This document shows, in pieces, positions 54,885-63,366 of a stretch of DNA of 64,000 bases (position 1 is the stretch's first letter; each line of letters starts with the position of its first letter). Origin of the DNA: AP-15 sp963846635 (GTDB taxonomy: Bacteria > Pseudomonadota > Alphaproteobacteria > ATCC43930 > CGMCC-115725); contig CAWJXM010000003.1 of assembly GCA_963846635.1 (NCBI GenBank), positions 124,001 through 188,000 on the forward strand, given 5' to 3'. The notes beneath the pieces are model-generated. The model saw nothing but the letters and a program-made list of their open reading frames with translations, made no database searches and was not told the DNA's origin. The position numbers and the translations under genes were made by a program.

Positions 54885-55011
54885 CCCCGACCGGCAGCCG
54901 CCGGGCCACCGCGCTCGCGCCGGTCAAGGACGCTGCCGCGCCGCTTCGCGGTGGCCTTTGGCCATCCTTGACCAGCGTTGCGCGCGGTGGCCCGGCGGCT
55001 GCCGGTCGGGA
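54885..55011. ncRNA. Long hairpin in the IS110 non-coding end, possible bridge RNA region
   Basis: Two arms of about 46 bases (starting CCCGACCGGCAGCC and ending GGTCAAGGA on one side) are nearly perfect inverted complements, enclosing about 34 bases with a smaller GC hairpin. It lies between the recombinase stop and the element end. IS110-family elements encode a bridge RNA in a non-coding end (downstream in the IS1111 group). Strand and exact limits are unknown; the other candidate is 56027-56230. Confidence 0.4.
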
Positions 55012-55069
55012 CGAAGGAACGGGTCACCTGCGGTCGAACCAAGGAACGCTCTGGCGATAACTAAGCGCA

Positions 55070-56026
55070 TCACGCAGCTTGCGGCGGGTGCGCCCATGGC
55101 GTGCCGCGGCGGATGACGGTGTTTGCGAACACCAGCAGCTTACGGGCGCAGGCGACCAGCGCGCTTTTGTGTGACTTGCCCCGTCCGGTCAGGCGCCGGT
55201 AGAGAGCCACCAGTGCCGGGTTCCAGCGAAAGGCGGCCGGCAGCGCGGCGGCGTAGAGCGAGCGCCGGAGCCGCGCGCGGCCGCCGCCAATGTGGGTCTC
55301 GCCCTGATGTTTGCCGCTCTGGTGCACAAACGGCGCCAGACCGGCCAAGGCGGCGGCTTGCTCGCGGCTAACCTGTCCGAGCTCCGGCATGCGCACGATC
55401 ACCGCGAGCGCGGTGCGCGCGCCGATGCCGGGAATACTCAGCACAAGGGCGAAGCGCTTGGCCAGGTCGGTGTGCTCGTGCAGTGCGGCGGTCAAGCGCT
55501 TCAACTCGGCGCCGCGGCGCTTCTCCAGGCGCACAATGTCGGCCGCGATCGCGTGCCGCAACCGCCGGTCCGCGATATGCTCGAGGCGGGCGTTGAAGCG
55601 GGCGATATCCTCCTCGATCTGTTCGATATAGGTCAGATGATCCGCCAGCGCGTCAAAGCGCGGATCGGGTGTTATCTTGTTGCGCATATCGAGCATGTGG
55701 GTGCAGGCGGCGATGAGGACGGCATCCAAACGGTCGTTTTTGGCGCGCCGCAGATGCAGTTTGGCAAAGGCGCGGACTTGTAGAGGCTGCAGCACGACCA
55801 TCGTGAAACCGGTGGCCTGCAGGTAGCGCGTGACGCCGCGTTCGTAACCGCCGGTGGCCTCGATGCCGATGCGCTGAACCCCGGCGCGGCTCAACTCAGC
55901 CGCCAGCGTCTTCCAGCCGGCGGCGTTGTTGGCAACGGTGAAGGCGCCGGCTTGGCCGTGGACCGCCACATCGAGCTGGTCCTTGGAGGTATCGATGCCG
56001 GCCGTGACTGTGTTAACTTCTACCAT
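55070..56026 (-). CDS. IS110-family recombinase (DEDD transposase)
   Basis: A 318-residue protein starting MVEVNTVTAGIDTSKDQLDVAVHG. The N-terminal RuvC-like DEDD residues are visible in GIDTSKD, IEATGGYER and KNDRLDAVLIA. The C-terminal Transposase_20 domain has IPGIGARTALAVIVRMPELG and LAGLAPFVHQSGKHQGETHIGGGRARLRRSLYAAAL, with the catalytic Ser in HQSG. The ATG at 56026 is preferred to the 334-residue frame. The gene is intact. Confidence 0.93.
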   Translation of the reverse strand: MVEVNTVTAGIDTSKDQLDVAVHGQAGAFTVANNAAGWKTLAAELSRAGVQRIGIEATGGYERGVTRYLQATGFTMVVLQPLQVRAFAKLHLRRAKNDRLDAVLIAACTHMLDMRNKITPDPRFDALADHLTYIEQIEEDIARFNARLEHIADRRLRHAIAADIVRLEKRRGAELKRLTAALHEHTDLAKRFALVLSIPGIGARTALAVIVRMPELGQVSREQAAALAGLAPFVHQSGKHQGETHIGGGRARLRRSLYAAALPAAFRWNPALVALYRRLTGRGKSHKSALVACARKLLVFANTVIRRGTPWAHPPQAA

Positions 56027-57404
56027 CTTCCTCGACCCTGCCTTGTGAAGCGAACCAAGTGTTCCGGCAACCATCCGGGTCCGATGAAGAGGCTGACGCG
56101 ATCAAGCTACGCTGCGGCCCTACCGGCCAAGGGCGGATCGATCCGACGCCAGCCGCCCTGCTCTGGGTCGCCACCCAGGGCGGGGCGCCCCTTGCGGGAC
56201 GGCTCGAACATACGGGGTTTGGGTATTACAAGGCGCGGAGCTTGTTAGTAAGGCCGATGCCGCAGCCCTCTTGGGCGAGATAGAGGAGAACGCCGGCCCC
56301 CTCTTCGGCCATCCGGTGGATAGCACCGCGAAGCTGATCGCCACAGTCGCATCTAAGCGAGCCCAGAAGGTCACCGGTGAAGCATTCAGAGTGAAGACGG
56401 CACAGGGGCGCCTCTATCGCTCCGGGCTTACCAATTATAATCGCAAGCTGCTCGGAGCCGCCATCCGTGGGACGGAAGGCCATGATGCGGGCGTTCTCGG
56501 CGCCATCAAGCGGCATGCGGGCCTCGCCGACCGGGGTTAGGTTTAGAGCCTCAACCCGGCGATAGCTTCCGATAGCGGCAAGGGGAAGATCAATGGCATG
56601 CGGGTCGGACCTGAGGACCACGGCCGCGGGCAGGAGGCCCGCAAGCTTACAGAGCTCGATCGCGCCGAGGTGGAGTTCGTCGGCCCGCACAGCACGGATA
56701 GCGAGCGCACGAATGGCAAAGTCATCGCTGGGTGCGGTTGGATCGAAAAGCGCTGAGACCACAGCCAATGGGGTGTTGGGCTCGAGGTCAATACTCCACG
56801 CAGTCTCGGTGTCGGTTGATACGCCCAAGCTCGTTACTCGTTGGCCCGAGAGGACGAGACGGGCGTCCTCAGGCCAGGAGTTAGTCGTGTACTTAGCCGC
56901 CTCGGCAGCTATAAAGCGGACTTCGCCGCTCGAACCCTTGACAGCAACACTGCGCCCGATGCGAAGGGCTTGTACGGCCTGCTGGACTAAAAGCGCTGAA
57001 GACCGCGACAGTGGTGCGGGGTTAACAAGCATCGACTGGCTCCTTGCATCCTGATGGAGTGAGCAATTAATTACATCTGGGCATTAGGCATCTGTTCCGT
57101 AGTTCAAATAAGATCACCGGATGGCAAAATGATTTTTGGAAGAAGGCTTCTCCCCCTGCGTCCGGTGACACAATTCGTGGTGGCGGAATGCGCGAAGTTG
57201 ATATAGAACAAATAACGAACATAAGCTGCTGCAGAGGCCGCATGACCGACGTCCCGGGCTCCCTGATCGCATTCCAGCAGCATTTCCCGGATGAGGCGGC
57301 CTGTGCCGCGTACCTGGCCGCGGTGCGCTGGCCGCATGGTTTTGTCTGTCCCCGCTGCGGCCACAGCAAAGCTTGGCTCTTGCAGACCAAGGCCTGGACT
57401 TACG

Positions 57405-58626
57405 TGTGATAGCTTGAACTTAATCTGACATTCGTTGTTGGTTTCCGAAACGGAGCCGGAGGGCGGGGCGCGGTTCTCACCCGAAGCTGGGACCGCGACC
57501 CGCCCTTCGGCGGGACGGAGACACGAGATGACCCAGGAGCAGAAGATTATCCGGGCAAAGGTCGGACTGCTGGAGCTGGCCAAGCAGCTCGGCAACGTCA
57601 GCCAAGCCTGCAAGATGATGGGCTACAGCCGCGACAGCTTTTACCGCTTTAAGGAGCTCTACGATAAGGGCGGCGAGCTGGCGCTGCAGGAGATCAGCCG
57701 CAAGAAGCCGATCCTGAAGAACCGCACACCGATCGAGATCGAACAGGCGGTGGTCGTGATGGCGATCGAGCAGCCGGCCTGGGGGCAGGTGCGGGTGTCG
57801 GAGGCGCTGAAACGGCAAGGCTTGTCGATCTCGCCGGCGGGAGTGCGCTGCGTGTGGCAGCGCCACGATCTGACGTCGATGAAACTGCGCTTGAAAGCGC
57901 TGGAAGCCAAGGTGGCGCAGGACGGTATCCTGCTGACCGAAGCCCAGATCGTTGCGCTCGAGAAGGCCAAGGCCGACAAGGCGGCGCATGGTGAGTTCGA
58001 GAGCGAGTGCCCTGGCTATTGCGGCGCCCAGGACACGTTTTATGTCGGCACCTTGAAGGGCGTCGGCCGGGTCTATCAGCAGACCTTCATCGACACCTAT
58101 GCCAAGGTCGCATTCGCAAAGCTATATGACCGCAAGACCCCGATCACCGCGGCCGAGATCCTCAATGATCGGGTGGTGCCGTTTTATGACGAGCAGGGCA
58201 TCCGGCTGTCGCGCGTGCTGACCGATCGCGGCACCGAGTTTTGCGGCACGCAAAGCCATGAATACGAGCTCTATCTCGCGGTTGCGGACATCGATCACAG
58301 CCGCACCAAGACCAAGAGCCCGCAGACGAACGGCATCTGCGAGCGCTTCCATCGCACGATCTTGGACGAGTTTTACCGGATCGCGTTCCGCAAGAAGATC
58401 TATCACACGATCGACGAGCTGCAGGCCGATCTCGACGCCTGGCTAGTCGAATACAACTATCGTCGACCGCATCAGGGCCGTTGGTGTTTCGGCAAGACCC
58501 CGATGCAGACCTTCCTTGACGCAATCCCATTGGCGATGGAGAAACTCATGGCCGCTTGACCACGAACGGACAACCACAGGCTCAGACAGCCAACACCGTC
58601 TGTCAGATCAAATCTTAGCTAATACA
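57405..58626 (+). mobile_element. IS481-family element, complete copy
   Basis: A 1222-bp element with imperfect 26-bp ends (TGTGATAGCTTGAAC... and TGTATTAGCTAAGAT..., both ending ATCTGACA), flanked by ACTTACG (57398-57404 and 58627-58633). It is inserted in the IS1595 transposase. A truncated near-identical copy is at 14311-15172. Confidence 0.95.
57528..58559 (+). CDS. IS481-family transposase
   Basis: A 343-residue protein from ATG 57528 (GGACGGAGA upstream). The helix-turn-helix part is MTQEQKIIRAKVGLLELAKQLGNVSQACKMMGYSRDSFYRFKEL. DDE residues lie in QQTFIDTYAKVAFAKLY, SRVLTDRGTEFCG and SPQTNGICERFHRTILDEFYR. The C-terminal NYRRPHQGR is typical. Intact. Confidence 0.95.
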   Translation: MTQEQKIIRAKVGLLELAKQLGNVSQACKMMGYSRDSFYRFKELYDKGGELALQEISRKKPILKNRTPIEIEQAVVVMAIEQPAWGQVRVSEALKRQGLSISPAGVRCVWQRHDLTSMKLRLKALEAKVAQDGILLTEAQIVALEKAKADKAAHGEFESECPGYCGAQDTFYVGTLKGVGRVYQQTFIDTYAKVAFAKLYDRKTPITAAEILNDRVVPFYDEQGIRLSRVLTDRGTEFCGTQSHEYELYLAVADIDHSRTKTKSPQTNGICERFHRTILDEFYRIAFRKKIYHTIDELQADLDAWLVEYNYRRPHQGRWCFGKTPMQTFLDAIPLAMEKLMAA

Positions 58627-59348
58627 ACTTACGAATGCGCCGGCTGCCGCAAGCAGACCTCGGTGACCGCTGGGACGATCCTGCACGGCTCCAAGCTACC
58701 GCTGACCCTGTGGTTCTGGGCCGCTTATCTGATGGCGACGCATTCCAACGGGATCTCCGCCCTGCAATTACAACATCAGCTCGCCTTGGGCTCCTATAAG
58801 ACGGCTTGGCTGCTCTGCGCCAAGCTGCGCGCCAGCATGGTGGCGCCCGAGCGCAACCCGCTATACGGCCTTGTCGAAGTCGATGAGACCGAGATCGCCT
58901 GCCGCAGCACGAATGATCCGCCCGCCGGCGGTGGGGGGCGCAGTCATCACGGCAAAATCCTCGTCGTCGGGGCGGTCGAAGGGCAAGACGGCGGGGCCGG
59001 TCCCGGCCGTATCCGCCTTCAAGAGGTGCTCGATTACCCGGCTGCCAGCCTGCATCCCGTCCTGGCTACCAATCTCGCCCCCGGTGCTACCGCCAAGACC
59101 GACGGCTGGTCTGGCTATCCGGGCGCTCCGGGCGTTCACCACGATCCTCATACGGTCGGCAAGATGGCTGCTCATATCGTGCTACCCTGGACCCACCGCG
59201 TCTTTTCCAATCTCAAAACCTGGGCGCTGGGTGTCTATCACGGCCTGCGCCGCGAGCACCGCCAGTCCTACCTCGACGAATTCGTTTTCCGCTTCAATCG
59301 CCGCCATCACCGCCACGCTAGTTTCCGCTCCTTACTCGGCATCGCCGC

Positions 59349-60633
59349 CAGGGCCGTTCAACGCTATGGGATGACGAGAAGTCTGAGCAGATTGTCGACG
59401 CCGGCGAGGGCGGCGCGGTAGCGGTCCTGGCTGAGCGTGCCGGAGCGGTTGGCCTTGAGGATGTTGAAGGCGAAACTGCGCAGGCGGGCGAACCCGCCGG
59501 GATTGGAGCGGATGCGCGAGCGGTCTTCGCCGAAGGTGACATCGCGGCTGTAGTGGGAGGTGGTCTCGATCCGCCAATGCGCGCGCACCGCCTCAGCGGC
59601 GCGGGCAGCGGTGAGCGGGGTATTCGCGACGGAGAAGGCGGTCGCGGTGGCGTCGCGCAGCAGCCCGGTCCTGGCATCGCGCGTGAAGACATCGCGCTCG
59701 ACCCGGATGACGGCGGCGACGTGGGAGTGCCAGTCGGTGTCGGCCAGTTTGTCGGCGGGATCGAAGACGCTGACGGTGCGGGTTTCGTCGCGGTTGCGAC
59801 CCTTGTTGCGGCTATGGGCTGACCCGAGCGGCGCCTCGGTTGCGGCGATATCCTGGATCTGCTGGTGCAAGGTCGGTTGGTTGTCCTTGGTCTGGACGAT
59901 CAGCGCGATGTTGGCTTCTGCCGCGACTTCAAAGTGTTTTTTTGGCAGTGCAGCGCATCGAGCGTGACGATGGCGCCGGCGGCGACGCCGAGTTCGGCGA
60001 GCACGGTCTGCGCCGCCGGAATCTCGTTGGATTTCTCGGCGATGTCGACATGGGCAAGGACGAGGGCGGTCTCGGTGGCGAACGCGCTCAGCACCTGGGC
60101 GGCAGCACGGTCGTTGAAATTGTCAAAGCTGCCCCGCAGCGTCTTGCCATCCAGCGCGATGCTGCCCTGCCCGGGTGTCGCGCGTGCGGCCTGAAGCAGG
60201 GCGGCATGGCGACGGAATACAGCCTCGACCGCCGCCGGATCGAGCCCCTTGAGGATGGAGCGGATCGCGGTGTGCGCGGGCGCGCGGCGCCACTTCAGAC
60301 CAAAGGCGGCGTTCAGCTTGCGGCGATTGACGTCGATAAACGTGACGATGCCTCGATACGAGTTCCCGCCGGTCACAATGGCGAGGATGGAGAACAGCAG
60401 CACGTGAGGCAGTTTGTAGATTTGCCCCTGCGCCCGGCGTGGATCAGGAACTTCCGCCAGCAAGCCCAGCAACGGCGCGAATTCGGTCACGGCAACCTCC
60501 GACACGGATGCCATCCCAGGAATCAGAGATCCGCCAATTCGTGAATCCCCTTTCCTATCGGCGCTTCACTTCGCCCATCCTGTGTTGCAGCGCGGACTCA
60601 CTTCAGCCCATCCAGCAGCGTTGAACAGCCTTG
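59349..60633 (-). mobile_element. ISAs1-family element, copy 2
   Basis: A 1285-bp element with ends CAGGGCCGTTCAACGC and CAAGGCTGTTCAACGC (complement), flanked by the exact 10-bp duplication GCATCGCCGC (59339-59348 and 60634-60643). It is inserted near the 3' end of the IS1595 transposase. Confidence 0.95.
59364..60514 (-). pseudogene. ISAs1 transposase in two frames joined at an A7 run
   Basis: The first ORF (60514-59900) is MASVSEVAVTEFAPLLGLLAEVPDPRRAQGQIYKLPHVLLFSILAIVTGGNSYRGIVTFIDVNRRKL...SIALDGKTLRGSFDNF...LDALHCQKN. The second (59870-59364, extending upstream in its frame to the A7 run) is ...HFEVAAEANIALIVQTKDNQPTLHQQIQDIAATEAPLGSAHSRNKGRNRDETRTVSVFD...RAHWRIETTSHYSRDVTFGEDRSRIRSNPGGFARLRSFAFNILKAN. 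They connect by a -1 shift at CA-AAAAAAC (about 59935-59945), which is exactly an A-AAA-AAC slippery heptamer in frame. Either a single-base loss or programmed frameshifting. Confidence 0.85.
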
Positions 60634-61086
60634 GCATCGCCGCCGGTCATGCGCCCTTCACCTACAAGATGTTGGTCTCACCGGAAGCAATGACATAAGC
60701 CTTTTTGGAAGATGTGTCTGAGTCCACCCGGTCACACTAGGATCCAAAAATCCTCGGGTGGAAGGATACGGTCAGCAATAATATGATAGGATTATTCAGC
60801 GGTATCTGATTGACTGGAGCAACAGTGTTGGTAATGATGTCTATCTAATAAGCCCTGCGCATCCATCAGTTTGATAGGTATCCCCAGAGTTTTGGGAGCG
60901 GGAGGCATTCGAGGAGAAGTTTTATGGCGCGCCGGAGGCCCCGCGTGAACCAGGAGAGCCTTCCGTGGGCGAGCTTGGCAGGCTGACGGTCCGATCGTTT
61001 TTTTCGGCAGGGATGGGGTGGTTGGCTTGATCCCACATCCCGGTCGAGACCGCCCAATAGAGGGCGAGAGACATGACCAGGATCAG

Positions 61087-61104
61087 CCCTTCGACAAGCT
61101 CAGG
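61087..61104 (+). repeat. REP-like 18-mer, copy 1
   Basis: CCCTTCGACAAGCTCAGG lies inside the IS4 transposase gene between DRLA and LILVMSL, introducing a stop. The same 18 bases occur inverted at 61819. Confidence 0.8.
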
Positions 61105-61818
61105 AGGCGAGACGATCGGGATGGCGCAGATGGGTCTGTTCGAGGCCGAACCCCCGCGATTTGAAGTCGGAGAACAGGGGCTCGATGCCCCAGCGATCGG
61201 CATAGCCCAAGGTGGTCAGATATCCCGGCTTGGCCGACATGGCGATGATCCAAGGCTCGGCATGTCCGGGATCGCGAATGATGCCGATATTGGTTGTGAC
61301 ACGCTTGCCGGTGAGGGCGACAGCCTCGAAATAATGGCCGCCAGCCAGGGCGAGATCGCCGGTCGTGGTTGTTGTCGTGCCCCAGCGGGCGACGAGGTTG
61401 CTCTTGAGCCGCAGACGATAGTCCCACCCGCGATCGCGACACCACCGGATCATCTCGGGGGTTCCGTAGAAGCGGTCGGCGAGCAGAACCACCCCCAGAT
61501 CGGCGGGCAGCCAGCCGGCAGCGACCGCGAGCACCTCTTTTTGCGTAGCGAAGCCGATGGTGCCCTTGGTTTCCTCGACCCGCCAGGCCAGCGGCAGCGC
61601 GCGCTCGCCCCAACGCACGCTCAGCATCAGGATCTGGTGGCGATCGGAGACCTTGGTTTGGTCGAGGATCAGGGGGATCGGTTTCCCGGTTTCGGCCAGC
61701 CGGGCCAGGATCTCGCGGGCGAACGGCTCCATGACTGCATCGCAGCATACCAAGTCATTGGCGAGAAACCGGGAAATCCATTGATATCCCATGTCCCAGC
61801 GATCGGATTCCCGAGGCT

Positions 61819-61836
61819 CCTGAGCTTGTCGAAGGG
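61819..61836 (-). repeat. REP-like 18-mer, copy 2
   Basis: CCTGAGCTTGTCGAAGGG on the plus strand is the reverse complement of the repeat at 61087. It sits between VELAAG and RESDRWD of the same transposase gene and shifts its frame. Confidence 0.8.
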
Positions 61837-61997
61837 CCAGCTGCCAGCTCCACCAAATTGGCGCTGCGCACATGCAGCATGGTCGCCACCAGAACCGCCA
61901 GCTTGTCCCGCTGCGTTTTGCGCTGCTTTGGCAGCCGCTTCGCCAGCTCCGCTTTGATGCCTTCCGTCCAAACCACGATCCCGTTCACTTGTGCCAT

Positions 61998-62361
61998 GGC
62001 GCGACCCCACGCCAGAACGAATGCGGAATCGTTGCATCACACCTCGCTTCGATCCGTCAACCCATTCTCGCGAAAACTGATGGATGTTGAGTAATAAGCC
62101 TTTTCACGGGAGGACGATCGGGACCAAAGGGGAGCTTAGTACCCATTGTCATTAAACCGCATAGCTATTATTGAACCGCTAGACCTGATATGGACTGACC
62201 ATTGCGGATCTGGTCCAGATCTCTGCTTCGCCTCCCATATGTTCCGAACAGGATGGAGACTTGATCTTGCGTACATGGCCACTACAGCCTCGTGCTCACT
62301 ACCTGAAAATCAGGTCGGGTGATTAATCATAGGCTCGCCGCTGTATAATCGGAGATTACAG
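61998..62361. other. Intergenic region upstream of the RibD-type reductase
   Basis: AT-richer than its surroundings and without a recognisable gene. It should include the remaining IS4 end and the promoter of the reductase gene. The ribosome site before 62362 (CGGAGATTAC) is moderate. Confidence 0.5.
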
Positions 62362-63204
62362 ATGCGTGTCAATGCGGATGAGGTCGAGCCGTTGAACACA
62401 GCTGTCGCATGGCGGCTGCTGTTGCAGGTGCGAAAGGCTATCAACGCGGGAAGGAGGCCGGTTGAGACTGCCTCGGTTCGCTTAAACGCTGAGGCGCAGG
62501 AACTCTTCGATCTCTTTCTACCACTGGCGCTGACGTCCCGAGATCAAGGTCGTATCACCGCCGTGCTCGGGCAGACGCTCGACGGCTACATCGCCACGTA
62601 CGACGGTGATTCACGATACGTCAACGAGCAAGCCGGGCTCGTCTACTTACATCGCGTGCGCGCGCTTTCAGACGCCATCCTGATTGGGGTCAGCACAGGC
62701 GTACTCGACCGTCCACGACTGACGACACGTGCCGTGGAGGGGCCTAACGCGGTACGGGTAGTGATCGACCCAAACGGGCGCCTGCCGACCTCCAGCCCGT
62801 TGCTCCATGACGGAGCGGCACCGACGCTCGTATTGCGTGCCGGCGATGATGATGCAGTCCGTGACGAGCGGATTTCGGAGCAGGAATGTCTCATACACCT
62901 GCCAAGTAGCCAGGACGGCAGCATCGCGCCAACCCGCATCGTAGCTGCTCTCCGCGCGAGGGGGCTGACGCGGCTTCTGGTTGAGGGTGGTGGCGATACA
63001 GTAAGCCGCTTTTTCGCCGCTGGCCAGCTCGACCGCCTTCAGCTCATCGTGGCGCCATGCCTCTTAGGCGGTGGAAGGCCAGCGCTCCGCTTGCCGTTAG
63101 CGAAGCGGATGAATGAGGCAATGCGGCTCGCCTGTCGACCCCACGTTCTAGGCAGCGATGTGCTGTTTGATCTCGTGCCGGAGCGAGCTGACGTGGCGGA
63201 GTGA
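62362..63204 (+). CDS. RibD C-terminal-type (dihydrofolate reductase-like) reductase
   Basis: A 280-residue protein. An N-terminal ~65-residue extension of unknown role precedes the reductase fold: ITAVLGQTLDGYIATYDGDSRYVNEQAGLVYLHRVRALSDAILIGVSTGVLDRPRLTTR (S-D-G-xx-A-like start and the substrate-binding HRxRxxxDAIxxGxxT block), AVRVVIDPNGRLPTSSPLL and ALRARGLTRLLVEGGGDTVSRFFAAGQLDRLQLIVAPCLLGGGRP (the LLVEGGxxxxxxFL NADPH block). Enzymes of this kind reduce the ribosylamino-pyrimidine made after GTP cyclohydrolase II. It therefore fits as the second step after the ribA-type gene, from which it is now separated by 5 kb of nested IS elements. No deaminase domain is present. Confidence 0.9.
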   Translation: MRVNADEVEPLNTAVAWRLLLQVRKAINAGRRPVETASVRLNAEAQELFDLFLPLALTSRDQGRITAVLGQTLDGYIATYDGDSRYVNEQAGLVYLHRVRALSDAILIGVSTGVLDRPRLTTRAVEGPNAVRVVIDPNGRLPTSSPLLHDGAAPTLVLRAGDDDAVRDERISEQECLIHLPSSQDGSIAPTRIVAALRARGLTRLLVEGGGDTVSRFFAAGQLDRLQLIVAPCLLGGGRPALRLPLAKRMNEAMRLACRPHVLGSDVLFDLVPERADVAE

Positions 63205-63366
63205 TGATGGCGGTTGTGCTCCTTGAGTGATTGTGTTGCACCAATCGGCGGGAGGGCGACATGGCAGAGAGGTGAACACGGCGCTGGTTCACGGCGGATT
63301 TCAGTGGTTTGTCATTGGCTAGCTTGACAACGCACCGAAAATAGTAAGCACTGAGCTATCAATTCC

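Larger units (their letters stand above)
54854..56230 (-). mobile_element. IS110-family element in the ribA-type gene
   Basis: A 1377-bp element, counting one core. The target reads GCGC-CT-ACGC on the minus strand; one junction is GCGC-CT-TGTAATAC and the other GGTTG-CT-ACGC, so a CT core is shared, as in characterised IS110 elements such as IS621. There are no terminal inverted repeats. About 204 bp lie upstream of the recombinase gene and about 214 bp downstream; both are highly structured. Confidence 0.88.
54519..57032 (-). pseudogene. ribA: GTP cyclohydrolase II (RibA type), split by IS110
   Basis: The N-terminal part (57032-56233) has a ~165-residue degenerate DHBP-synthase-like leader, then LHSECFTGDLLGSLRCDCGDQLRGAI (the three zinc cysteines of GCH II) and LYLAQEGCGIGLTNKLRA. 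The C-terminal part (54853-54519) continues YALQDDGLDTVEANAHLGFKPDERYFLAAAIMLKHIGITHVRLLTNNPAKIEQLAAFGIDV. Excising the IS110 element while keeping one CT core gives exactly 379 codons. GCH II opens GTP to 2,5-diamino-6-ribosylamino-4-pyrimidinone phosphate, the first step of riboflavin and some pterin-like products. All active-site residues are kept, so the insertion is the only visible defect. Confidence 0.93.
57242..60698 (+). pseudogene. IS1595-family transposase, split twice (IS481 and ISAs1 insertions)
   Basis: Three pieces, 57242-57404, 58634-59348 and 60644-60698, join to exactly 311 codons once each inserted element and one copy of its duplication are removed. Piece 1 has the zinc ribbon (FVCPRCGHSKAWLL...YECAGCRKQTS across the first junction). 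Piece 2 has the ISXO2-like core (VEVDETEIACRS, VVGAVEGQDGG, KTDGWSGYPG, HRVFSNLKTWALGVYHGL, LDEFVFRFNRRHH). Piece 3 restores the ending GHAPFTYKMLVSPEAMT. The element's own ends were not located with certainty. Confidence 0.92.
60922..61997 (-). pseudogene. IS4-family transposase disrupted by two REP-like inserts
   Basis: It starts MAQVNGIVVWTEGIKAELAKRLPKQRKTQRDKLAVLVATMLHVRSANLVELAAG, continues in another frame as ESDRWDMGYQWISRFLANDLVCCDAVMEPFAREILARLAETGKPIPLILDQTKVSDRHQILMLSVRWGERALPLAWRVEETKG...VVLLADRFYGTPEMIRWCRDRGWDYRLRLKSN...GYADRWGIEPLFSDFKSRGFGLEQTHLRHPDRLA, and ends in a third frame LILVMSLALYWAVSTGMWDQANHPIPAEKN. LDQTKVSD, LLADRFYG and IEPLFSDFKSRGF hold the DDE residues. Each frame break coincides with an 18-base insert, CCCTTCGACAAGCTCAGG or its complement. 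Confidence 0.88.
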
